Of a DNA stretch of 64,000 nucleotides, positions 53,471 to 61,009 are shown in pieces. This DNA is from MGIIb-O2 sp002494975. GTDB lineage: Archaea > Thermoplasmatota > Poseidoniia > Poseidoniales > Thalassarchaeaceae. Numbering within the stretch: position 1 is the first letter of the stretch; the number at the start of each line of letters is the position of its first letter. Location: assembly GCA_028355015.1 (NCBI GenBank), contig JAOMRN010000004.1:68405-132404 (forward strand), read 5' to 3'. The notes under the pieces are model-generated. The model was not told where the DNA came from and did not search any database. It worked only from the letters and a program-made list of their open reading frames with translations. A program made the translations under genes and the position numbers.

Positions 53471-54886
53471 TCATTCTGTTGCAGCGGATTCCAGAATACT
53501 GAATGCCGCATTTACTTGTATTGCTCTAAGGAGTTCAGTATTCATTGCCTTGGATTCATCTGTTAGCCCGATTTGAGTATTCTTGAGTTCCTTTATGCCA
53601 GATAATACAGACTGATTAATACTATCCATATTTTTCGCCATTGCTAAAACTTTCTTTGAAATTTCTTCTACAGAAGGGCCATTTGATGAGTAATATTTGT
53701 CAATTTTATTCGATGTTTTGGTTAATTCTTTGGATATTTTCTCACTACCGCCAAACTGTACTGTTTGAGACCATTTTCCAGCATCACTACCTGCTGCCTC
53801 TCCTGTAACTAGATCTTCTAATTGCAAATTTCCTGACAAATAACCTTCTCCATGCATTCCAGTATTTGCAGAACGGCCTGCTGCATAGAGGCCTGTGAAC
53901 CACATAGTTTCAGACTTGAAAGTGACTCTGCCCCTATCATCAATTGGAGCACCCCCTAATGTAAATGCTACCGTTTCTGTAAGAGGTATGACGTCTAATA
54001 ATGGATTCAATCCGGTTCTTTCTTCGATCCTTCGGATGGTCTGAGAATACCATATTTGAGCATCCGAATCTAAACTTCTCAAATCCAGTACACAGCCCTC
54101 ATCTGTCGTATTTTCACCAGGAATAATATCTTGCCCTGACTCTGTCCTATACCTCCCTCCTGCACTAAGAATATCGATAGGAAGGTGGAGATTTGTACCT
54201 CGGACAGTTAGTTGATGCTTAGGGATGTTTGACATACCTTTGAGTTTAATACCTGCTGAGGCAGCTAGCGCAGATCCTGTTCCTGGTCCTTCTGACAAAT
54301 CGGACCAAAGGCCTTGATGCCCTGCTGTCGCTAAAATTACTGCTTTTGCTTGTATTGCAAAAACCTCACCTGATTGTGAATTTAGTACTGTGATCCCTCT
54401 TACTTGCTTATTGTCCATAACTAAAGACAGTGTTTGTAAATCAGTTCTCCTGACTATTCCTCTTTTCATCACTTGTTCTTCTAAAATTCTTGTTACTTCT
54501 CGAGAGGTCGAGTCTCCACATCCCACTAGCCTAGGTCGAGTATGGCCGTTTCCTGCCGAAGCGAACGGTAAGCCGCCATCTCGTCTTTGAAGCACTAATC
54601 CCCAATTCTCTAATTGCGCTAATACATCAACTCCTTTCCCACATATTCTCGCTATAACAGATTTATCTGATGAGTCTCCTCCTAGTGAAATAGTATCATC
54701 TCGATGAGTTGTTGAGTCTACTTCATCAAAAGAAATAGCAATGCCACTAACTGGTGCCGCTCCGGTTGCAGAACCTACACTCCCACTGTCTATCACAATT
54801 GGTTTAGTGCCTGCATCGGACGATGCTATCGCTGCGCGAAGGGCCGCTGGACCGCTACCAATAATTACAACATCCCAAGATTCCAT
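53471..54886 (-). CDS. SdhA/FrdA-like FAD oxidoreductase
   Basis: 471 residues. The N-terminal FAD-binding fold VVIIGSGPAALRAAIASSDAG is followed by HRDDTISLGG and a C-terminal GGAPIDDRGRV...GLYAAGRSANTGMHGEGYLSGNLQLEDLVTGEAAG block, the succinate dehydrogenase/fumarate reductase flavoprotein signature. The usual SHT...QGG motif, with the His that holds FAD covalently, is replaced by GSATGAAPVSG, so FAD is probably not covalent. It is about 100 residues shorter than SdhA and no iron-sulfur or membrane subunit is adjacent. It may be an anaerobic-type GlpB, fumarate-reductase or aspartate-oxidase relative; substrate undetermined. Confidence 0.78.
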   Translation of the reverse strand: MESWDVVIIGSGPAALRAAIASSDAGTKPIVIDSGSVGSATGAAPVSGIAISFDEVDSTTHRDDTISLGGDSSDKSVIARICGKGVDVLAQLENWGLVLQRRDGGLPFASAGNGHTRPRLVGCGDSTSREVTRILEEQVMKRGIVRRTDLQTLSLVMDNKQVRGITVLNSQSGEVFAIQAKAVILATAGHQGLWSDLSEGPGTGSALAASAGIKLKGMSNIPKHQLTVRGTNLHLPIDILSAGGRYRTESGQDIIPGENTTDEGCVLDLRSLDSDAQIWYSQTIRRIEERTGLNPLLDVIPLTETVAFTLGGAPIDDRGRVTFKSETMWFTGLYAAGRSANTGMHGEGYLSGNLQLEDLVTGEAAGSDAGKWSQTVQFGGSEKISKELTKTSNKIDKYYSSNGPSVEEISKKVLAMAKNMDSINQSVLSGIKELKNTQIGLTDESKAMNTELLRAIQVNAAFSILESAATE

Positions 54887-54955
54887 GTTCTCTCGGACTC
54901 TTCGAGAAGATTCCTTCTCAAGAAGATGACGCCCGTGGCTGTATCCGAAAATTAA

Positions 54956-56386
54956 TTATTCAGATACAGAAAGTGCCAATCTACGAACTTCTTCTGCTGC
55001 ATCCGCCATTCTAACTCCTGCACTTTCTGGATGTAAGCTGGATGTCAAAGTAGTTTGTACAATTGTCGAAGAAAGTGTGTTGCCATCATCTCCGTTTATT
55101 GTTACCTGAACAGGATGTGGGCCAGATACAGTACTAGGCCATGCCAGGCCTATCCATAGTACTAATGCAGAATCTAACAATCCATCCAAAGTAACTACTT
55201 CTTTAATTCTAGTTCGCTTACATGGGACTCTGAGGGTTTGAACCTCTGGTTCTCCGTGAGCTGTTACTATTTCGACTTCTATGGTCATATCAGAATCGCC
55301 CCCATTATGGACCATAACAAATAAATCTGACTGTCCATCGGAAGATCGTGGAGGCAAATCCAGATCTGTTCTCCATTTGTTTTCACTCAAAGTTAATTCG
55401 CCATTCTTTGATGCGTCATGTAATCGATCTATCAAACGGAACAAACCCGGTTGCCACGCTCTGGTATGAGCTAAGAGACTTTGAATACTAACGATATTTA
55501 TTTTCGCAGTAGTATCTGTCAATTTATCTAAAGCTGATATTTTGTATACTTCCCTAATCGAACTCATCATCTCCTCGGAAGTTAATAATCCTCTATCATT
55601 CAAATGTAAAGCAGTTAACATATGTTCTAGAGCAGCAGACGGCGAATGCCCGTCTCTGACTTTTTCTTCTAACAACATTGTCCAATCATCCCAACTTCCT
55701 GCCGTTTCTGGATCTAAATGGGCAACTAAAACGTCTGTTAATACCCTATTCAAAACACTCTCATGTAAAGTGGGGGCATGTAAAGAAAGAAGTGGAAACT
55801 TATTCGAACGCATAGGAATTGAACCTTCTAAATAGAATGTATTTAGCCAAGATATGAAGCCAAGTATTACTGAAAAACTAACTAGTATTTGCCCTAATAC
55901 ATATCCTGTTTCGATTTCCCATACTGCAAATAAGGATAATGCTGATAATATTGCTGAAAATAGCCTTACTCTTTCTCTTAATATCCTCTCATGGAGCGTA
56001 TTAAGGATTCTTTCAACTCCTGGATATGCTTCCTTAGACTTGAATCCCTCAATTCTTAATTGTAGTCGATGTCTAGCTGACATTTTGGCAAACAAAGATG
56101 AAAAGTGCGGGGGTAAAAGAAGAATCGAGAGTATTGAAAAGAATATTATTGCTATCTCAACCGATGAGTATTCCCAATTTGTCAATATTACGCCGGCAGA
56201 TGCAGGAGCGGCTATTGAAAACCAAAACCTAATCGAGGGCATGTATCTAATCGTTGAAACTTTAGTCCAAAATTTCCTTTGTGAATCGATCCTAGCAATT
56301 CTTTTTGAGTAGGCTCTCGATTTATTTGAATTGGTTTCAGGTTCCGCCGCATAAGGGGTTGGTAATGCTACTTGGGGGCCCTTCAC
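54956..56386 (-). CDS. Unrecognised membrane protein with C-terminal beta domain
   Basis: 476 residues from GTG 56386. Two hydrophobic helix pairs lie in the first ~190 residues (FWFSIAAPASAGVIL, VEIAIIFFSILSILLLPPHF; LFSAILSALSLFAVWEI, ILVSFSVILGFISWLNTFYL). A helical middle part (~200-340) follows, with PSAALEHMLTALHLNDRG. The last ~130 residues are strand-rich and Ig-like (DLFVMVHNGGDSDMTIEVEIV, VQVTINGDDGNTLSS). No family recognised. First gene of the minus-strand run down to 50.9 kb. Confidence 0.65.
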   Translation of the reverse strand: MKGPQVALPTPYAAEPETNSNKSRAYSKRIARIDSQRKFWTKVSTIRYMPSIRFWFSIAAPASAGVILTNWEYSSVEIAIIFFSILSILLLPPHFSSLFAKMSARHRLQLRIEGFKSKEAYPGVERILNTLHERILRERVRLFSAILSALSLFAVWEIETGYVLGQILVSFSVILGFISWLNTFYLEGSIPMRSNKFPLLSLHAPTLHESVLNRVLTDVLVAHLDPETAGSWDDWTMLLEEKVRDGHSPSAALEHMLTALHLNDRGLLTSEEMMSSIREVYKISALDKLTDTTAKINIVSIQSLLAHTRAWQPGLFRLIDRLHDASKNGELTLSENKWRTDLDLPPRSSDGQSDLFVMVHNGGDSDMTIEVEIVTAHGEPEVQTLRVPCKRTRIKEVVTLDGLLDSALVLWIGLAWPSTVSGPHPVQVTINGDDGNTLSSTIVQTTLTSSLHPESAGVRMADAAEEVRRLALSVSE

Positions 56387-56491
56387 GGCACTACGAGGTA
56401 TTCAATATCCTTGATGGCATCGGAAGATAATGTCAAAAAATGCAGTTTTGACCACCCTTACATTTCTTGAAGCACATGCTCTCGCAAGGCT

Positions 56492-56568
56492 GGGCGATTA
56501 GTGTAGTCTGGATATCACCTTGGCCTCCTAAGCCGAGAACCCGGGTTCAAATCCTGGATCGCCCGCCA
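56492..56568 (+). tRNA. tRNA-Arg (anticodon CCU), 3' CCA encoded
   Basis: Acceptor stem GGGCGAT/ATCGCCC fully paired. The D arm is GTG...CAC. The anticodon stem is TTGGC/GCCGA with loop CTCCTAA, so the anticodon is CCU. The T stem CCGGG/CCTGG has one G-U pair and loop TTCAAAT. The discriminator is G and CCA is encoded. No intron. Its 3' end abuts the stop of the converging RFC-like gene. Decodes AGG. Confidence 0.95.
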
Positions 56569-57708
56569 CTATGAAAAGGCCAGCCCGTGGCTTCTTCCAG
56601 CCTTAGCAACTCTATGGAGGAAATGTTCGATTGGGATTCTAGCATGCATGGAATTTCTTAAATTCGTGTCGCAATCAGCCAATGCATCCAATATTTCGCA
56701 ACGGAGTTCATCTGTAATGGAGAGACGCCTTCCTATCGCTACTTCGTGTATTTGAGAAACTACATCATCCGAATCTAATCCATGCTCATTCATCAACTTG
56801 TCAACCTCCGCTATTGCTCCGGTCAAGATTTTTCGATTTTTACCGTTCTGTTTTTCCCATTTCCATTCTACTACTTTACCTCTTAATGCTAATTCCAATA
56901 AATGACGTCCTGCCTGAAGTGTCGTTGCCTGGACTAATTTGTGTACAGCTGCTCGGTCAGAAGTTAACCCCCTGGAACTTAACATTTCTAGTGTGAATAT
57001 AGATTTTCGAAGATTCCCTGCACAAACATATACTATATCTCCAATTACTCCTTCATTTGGAGGTATTTTTTCTTTCGCGCAAATTGATTCCAATATTTCC
57101 GTCAATTGAGGCTTCGAAGTGTAAGGGATTCTAATCATTTGAGTTCTCGACCTTAGTGCATCGATTATTCTGCTTGGCGCTCTTGCGACTAAAATAAACC
57201 TAGACGCGTTACCTACTGTTTCCATCATTCTACGAAGATAGGCTTGTCTTATATGCCCTAAATGGTCGGCATCTTCTAAAACAATCAATCTACTTACTGG
57301 TAATTGTCCTTCTTTCAATTCTATTTCTTTACCCGCTGGAGCAATGTCCGATGAATTTGTTGAAATTATATTTCTATCGAATGCATCTAATGACATTCTT
57401 CCTGCTAATGTATCGGATGAATCTATTCCTCCGGGCCTTAAGAAATTCTCGAATTTAGCCATTGCACCGCTTGTCCTAGCCAAATCACGGCACTGCAAAA
57501 CATGAGTAGTGGCGCGCCAACCAGGTCCTAACATTTGTCTGGCCACTAATTTCCAAGACGCTGTCTTACCAACACCTGCTGGCCCTGTGATTAAAAAATT
57601 TGGAGGGGTTGCAGAAATACTAGCTGAAGTCAAAGTCTGGCGTAATTTTTCAGGTATTGCCAATCCCTCGAATGTTTGAGGAGAATGTTCACTCAGCCAA
57701 CTCGCCAC
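56569..57708 (-). CDS. Replication factor C-like AAA+ ATPase (clamp-loader family)
   Basis: 379 residues from GTG 57708. An AAA+ domain with Walker A GPAGVGKT at ~43-50, and LIVLEDADHLG in the Walker B position, where the usual D-E-A-D is E-D-A-D. The arginine-finger region reads LRSRTQMIRI, with Thr replacing the Cys of the RFC SRC motif. The lid and collar (NLRKSIFTLEML, then helical C-terminus) follow the RFC small-subunit plan. It is a divergent paralogue; whether it still loads the PCNA clamp is uncertain. A usual RFC small subunit is expected elsewhere in the genome. Adjacent to the extended rpoP on the same strand. Confidence 0.8.
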   Translation of the reverse strand: MASWLSEHSPQTFEGLAIPEKLRQTLTSASISATPPNFLITGPAGVGKTASWKLVARQMLGPGWRATTHVLQCRDLARTSGAMAKFENFLRPGGIDSSDTLAGRMSLDAFDRNIISTNSSDIAPAGKEIELKEGQLPVSRLIVLEDADHLGHIRQAYLRRMMETVGNASRFILVARAPSRIIDALRSRTQMIRIPYTSKPQLTEILESICAKEKIPPNEGVIGDIVYVCAGNLRKSIFTLEMLSSRGLTSDRAAVHKLVQATTLQAGRHLLELALRGKVVEWKWEKQNGKNRKILTGAIAEVDKLMNEHGLDSDDVVSQIHEVAIGRRLSITDELRCEILDALADCDTNLRNSMHARIPIEHFLHRVAKAGRSHGLAFS

Positions 57709-57748
57709 GCCTTAGCGTCGAAGAGGAGGGTCTTGAACTGAACGTTTC

Positions 57749-58018
57749 TTATTCTGCTCTCAAAACCTTGTGTCTACCACCTTTACGTGGTTTTACAAAT
57801 ATACGATATCCGCATGATCTGCAGGATTTACCTGTAGAGCCAGCTTCTGACCAAGCTAAATGGCCACATCTAAGGCATTTGTATCGAATTTCTAAAGGGT
57901 CCATAGTGGACTCACAATGTGTGCACTTTGGTAAATCGGTTTCGCTCCAAGGTCTTCTATCAGTTCGGTTACACTGACGACATTTGTGAAGTATCAGTTT
58001 CTCAGCGCTCTTAGCCAT
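57749..58018 (-). CDS. rpoP: RNA polymerase subunit P (Rpb12-like) with an extra N-terminal zinc ribbon
   Basis: 89 residues, about twice the usual ~45-50 of archaeal RpoP. The C-terminal half (IRYKCLRCGHLAWSE...KSCRSCGYRIFVKPR) is a clear Rpb12/RpoP zinc ribbon with two CxxC pairs and the Y-R-I-x-V-K-P-R end. The N-terminal half carries another two CxxC pairs (HKCRQCNRT and PKCTHCEST), a second, unidentified zinc ribbon. RpoP supports the interface of the large polymerase subunits. Same strand as the RFC-like gene, 40 bases upstream of it. Confidence 0.85.
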   Translation of the reverse strand: MAKSAEKLILHKCRQCNRTDRRPWSETDLPKCTHCESTMDPLEIRYKCLRCGHLAWSEAGSTGKSCRSCGYRIFVKPRKGGRHKVLRAE

Positions 58019-58061
58019 TAAACCGGCCGACCAGCGCTCCCTTCTTCAATCTGTGGTTGAA

Positions 58062-58655
58062 TTACTGAGTATCACGAGCCCTCAAACAGACATTAACAAA
58101 GTTCTCAAAAATCTTGCCACCATACTCGGAGTCATTCACTTCTGGGTGAAATTGTAGACCAAATCTATTCTTTTCTTCGTTCTCCATTGCTTGAATGGCG
58201 CAATTCTCACTTACTGCAGTAATTTTGAATCCATCGGGAGCAGTTATTACTTCATCGTTATGACTTTCCCAGACGCCTTGTTTATCGGGAGTATTGGTAA
58301 ATAACTCCCCGCCTCCATCGATTAATTCAATTGTAGCAGCACCAAATTCTGGATGAGGCGCTTCTTGTGATTGGCCGCCATAATATCCTGCCATGAATTG
58401 ATGGCCCGCGCATATCCCTAGTATTGGCACCTCTAATGTCAAATATTCAGCACAATTACCTAATTCTCCAGTTAATCCTACTCTTGCAGCACCGCCTGAA
58501 AGAATTAATCCATCCACCTTTCGTAAATCTGAAAGTGGTGTTTTATTTGATAAGATCTGGGTTTCGACACCTAAGTATCTCAGCATTCTCCATTCTCTGT
58601 GGGTCCATTGGCCGCCATTGTCGATAACGTCGATTACCAATTTCTCCTCTGACAT
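58062..58655 (-). CDS. guaAA: GMP synthetase glutaminase subunit (subunit A)
   Basis: The amidotransferase half of GMP synthase, which releases ammonia from glutamine for XMP amination; archaea encode it separately from the ATP-pyrophosphatase half. 197 residues, class I fold: IDNGGQWTHR at the start, nucleophile Cys82 in GICAGHQ, and His170/Glu172 in LQFHPEVNDSEYG. The catalytic triad is complete. The synthetase subunit is not in the window. tRNA-Asp lies upstream on the other strand; the rpoP gene follows 43 bases downstream on the same strand. Confidence 0.92.
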   Translation of the reverse strand: MSEEKLVIDVIDNGGQWTHREWRMLRYLGVETQILSNKTPLSDLRKVDGLILSGGAARVGLTGELGNCAEYLTLEVPILGICAGHQFMAGYYGGQSQEAPHPEFGAATIELIDGGGELFTNTPDKQGVWESHNDEVITAPDGFKITAVSENCAIQAMENEEKNRFGLQFHPEVNDSEYGGKIFENFVNVCLRARDTQ

Positions 58656-58764
58656 AACCTAATCGAGTAGCGAAAGGGTCATGAATTATCCCCTGAAATG
58701 ACTTCTAATTCGAAACCCCCGATAGAGTGCGATTGAAATACACGACCTTTGTCGTAACGCTACT

Positions 58765-58840
58765 GCCCCGATGGTGTAGTGGCCTATCATGCAGCCCTGT
58801 CGAGGCTGCGACCCGGGTTCAAATCCCGGTCGGGGCGCCA
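58765..58840 (+). tRNA. tRNA-Asp (anticodon GUC), 3' CCA encoded
   Basis: Acceptor stem GCCCCGA/TCGGGGC fully paired. The anticodon stem is CAGCC/GGCTG with loop CTGTCGA, so the anticodon is GUC. The T arm is CCGGG/CCCGG-type with loop TTCAAAT. The discriminator is G and CCA is encoded. No intron. A GAAATAC-type A-rich stretch ~25-30 bases upstream could be its TATA element. Confidence 0.96.
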
Positions 58841-58919
58841 CTTAAACAACTAAATCAAAGAGTCTGTAAAGAAATTTATTAATTTCGAACGATACTCTTC
58901 TGAGTTTTTCCAGGAGCAT

Positions 58920-60101
58920 CTAAGTGCCATCTTTCTCAATCCAGGCCTCAAAAGAACATAATCGTAGAGCACTACTATAATCTCTTTTAATTTTTAATTT
59001 CGGCCGAGGTTTACCTGAGGCAATTGGTGGAAGGATTTGGTTAATTTTTTGATTTACTAAGGGAATTTCGGATTCTGCAACTATTACTCTACCTCGTATC
59101 AGTGAAGTGTTAGTTCGATTGAGTAAAGGTACTAAATTAGGGAGAAATTCTATTGTTCGGTGTGGTAAATTAACTAGGACCAAGTCCCACTTTCCGGAAT
59201 ATTGAGAATTTTGAGAAAGTTTTGTTGCATCCTCCAATCCAACTATTCTATCTTCATAATATCGTTGGAGATTCTCAGATTCAACCGGGTAATCTCTTTT
59301 ATCCCATCTTTGAAGATTCTCAAATAATAATTCGATGGCGGACGAATTCAAATCGGAAGCAAGCAAATCTCCGACTAAGTCTTCTTCTGCAATCAATGTG
59401 GATAAAGCGGGACCAACTCCACAAAAAGGATCACATATTGACAATGGGCGACCCAGTTCTGCGCGTAATTCTTTGGCAAAACTAAGGGTCTCCAGTCTTT
59501 CTGTTTGGAGTTTGGTAGAATAATAAGCAATTCTTGGATCACAAGAAATATATGTACCAGATTCTTTAATCAGAACTTTTGTGTTAATGATTTCAGGAGG
59601 GATTCCTTCGGTATATATGATTGAATCTTTTCTACCCCCGATTGGTTCTAGTTCCCTGATCCTAAATTCTCCCATCACTCCGCCGTCGGATAGTATCAAT
59701 CTTATCGAAGGATGAGAAAGCAGCTTTGCTCTCGCGATTTCTGATTTATATGACTTGATATTGTCATCTATCCTAACAACCATCATATCTCCTAGAAATT
59801 CGTGAGAAGAGGGCCAAGATTCTTGATATTTGTTAACTAGTTCTTCGCCAATAAGTTCTGTTAGATGATTCCACCAGTCAGTATCTACTCTTTCATCGGC
59901 TTTGCCCTCACAAATTATGATTTCAAAGACCGACAATGATTTCGGAAGTTCGGCGTCTGTTGATGGAGAGAGTGGAATTAGTCTCGATAAGCCGTCATCT
60001 GATGAGAAAATTCTCTGCCCTTCAGCTAGCCAATTATTCTCTGTAATTAAAGATAGAGCCCCCTCTACTTTTCTATTCGGTACTAACAAGTGCCGCATCA
60101 T
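58920..60101 (-). CDS. Trm5/TYW2-family tRNA methyltransferase or aminocarboxypropyltransferase
   Basis: About 393 residues. The plan is that of Trm5/TYW2 enzymes that modify G37 of tRNA: a central domain with SYKSEIARAKLL, then ISCDPRIAYYSTKLQTERLETLSF, motif I DPFCGVGPALSTL for S-adenosylmethionine, the acidic SDLNSSAIELLFENL, and the catalytic-type VNLPHRTIEFLP. Motif I has FCGVGP where Trm5 commonly has FAGVGP. Distinguishing Trm5 (m1G37) from TYW2-type activity is not possible by eye. I place the start at the ATG cluster 60101/60098 because longer starts collide with the divergent dphB. Confidence 0.8.
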   Translation of the reverse strand: MMRHLLVPNRKVEGALSLITENNWLAEGQRIFSSDDGLSRLIPLSPSTDAELPKSLSVFEIIICEGKADERVDTDWWNHLTELIGEELVNKYQESWPSSHEFLGDMMVVRIDDNIKSYKSEIARAKLLSHPSIRLILSDGGVMGEFRIRELEPIGGRKDSIIYTEGIPPEIINTKVLIKESGTYISCDPRIAYYSTKLQTERLETLSFAKELRAELGRPLSICDPFCGVGPALSTLIAEEDLVGDLLASDLNSSAIELLFENLQRWDKRDYPVESENLQRYYEDRIVGLEDATKLSQNSQYSGKWDLVLVNLPHRTIEFLPNLVPLLNRTNTSLIRGRVIVAESEIPLVNQKINQILPPIASGKPRPKLKIKRDYSSALRLCSFEAWIEKDGT

Positions 60102-60135
60102 GTTCATCATGTGCAGAAGGCTAGGACGCTTCACC

Positions 60136-60957
60136 ATGACGGAGACAAGTTTGCCCGCAGGCCTTTGGCTTGTAGGGCTAGGACCGGGCAATTTAGACTA
60201 CATGAGTAAATATGCTAATGATATTACAAAGTCATGTTCTAAGCGTTATTTAGAAGGCTATACTGCAATTTTACCTCCAAAACAAGAAGAAAAATTAGAG
60301 TCTTTGATTGGTAAATGGGAACGAATGATGAGGCCTGATATCGAAAATCCTGAAAAGTTATTAAAAATGGCTAAGGAAATTCCTGTTGCTCTCTTAATCG
60401 TGGGAGACCCTATGCAAGCAACGACACATATCGATTTAGAAGCGAGGTGCGAAGAAATGGGAATTAATTTTAATGTAGTTCCCGGCATCACTGCAACGGC
60501 ACTTGCAGTTTCTCTATCTGGGTTGCAGTCATATCGGTTTGGAAGGCAGGTTACCATTCCTTTTTCTTACGGTGAATATTTACCACATTCGCCTTTGGAG
60601 ATGATTTGTAAAAATTATGAAAATAATTTACATACACTTGTATTACTAGATTTAGATCCAACGGGAATGGGAGTAAATAATCCAAAACCAATGAAACCAG
60701 ACGAGGCAATCTCACTTTTAGCAAGAATGGCGGGTAAAATTTTGGAAGAAACTTCAACATTTGAGATATTAAAAAAACCAGTAGATGAATGGGATGGAAT
60801 TTTATTGACTGATATTTCTATGGTAGAGCAAAAAGTTACGGCTGGAAACTTATCTCAGCTTTCTAAATTAAAAGAAGGATGGATTCACTGCATGATTATA
60901 CCGTCGAATATGAATGACAATGAGTTAGAGGCCTTTGAAAGAAGGAAAAATTGTTGA
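60136..60957 (+). CDS. dphB: Diphthine synthase
   Basis: Methylates the modified histidine of elongation factor 2 on the way to diphthamide, using S-adenosylmethionine. About 273 residues. Blocks: GLWLVGLGPGNLDYMS at the start, YTAILPPKQEEKLESLIG, IVGDPMQATTHIDLEARC (central GDP motif), VVPGITATALAVSLSGLQSYRFGRQVTIPFSYGEY and LHTLVLLDLDP. All match Dph5/DphB. ATG 60136 gives the normal N-terminus; an open frame extends upstream to 59902 but runs through the divergent methyltransferase gene. A modified EF2 is standard in archaea. Confidence 0.95.
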   Translation: MTETSLPAGLWLVGLGPGNLDYMSKYANDITKSCSKRYLEGYTAILPPKQEEKLESLIGKWERMMRPDIENPEKLLKMAKEIPVALLIVGDPMQATTHIDLEARCEEMGINFNVVPGITATALAVSLSGLQSYRFGRQVTIPFSYGEYLPHSPLEMICKNYENNLHTLVLLDLDPTGMGVNNPKPMKPDEAISLLARMAGKILEETSTFEILKKPVDEWDGILLTDISMVEQKVTAGNLSQLSKLKEGWIHCMIIPSNMNDNELEAFERRKNC

Positions 60958-61009
60958 GCCTTGAATCGACGAACTCAAGCGTAGGAATCGTTTCGGTAGT
61001 TTGTATAAT

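Noticed and set aside
55854..56312. 152-codon open frame antisense to the membrane orphan
   Set aside because: The opposite-strand protein has coherent membrane helices and a structured C-terminus; this frame does not look like a protein and has no ribosome-binding site.
59902..60135. 78-codon N-terminal extension of diphthine synthase
   Set aside because: It overlaps the oppositely oriented methyltransferase gene and is unlike any DphB N-terminus; ATG 60136 gives the normal start.
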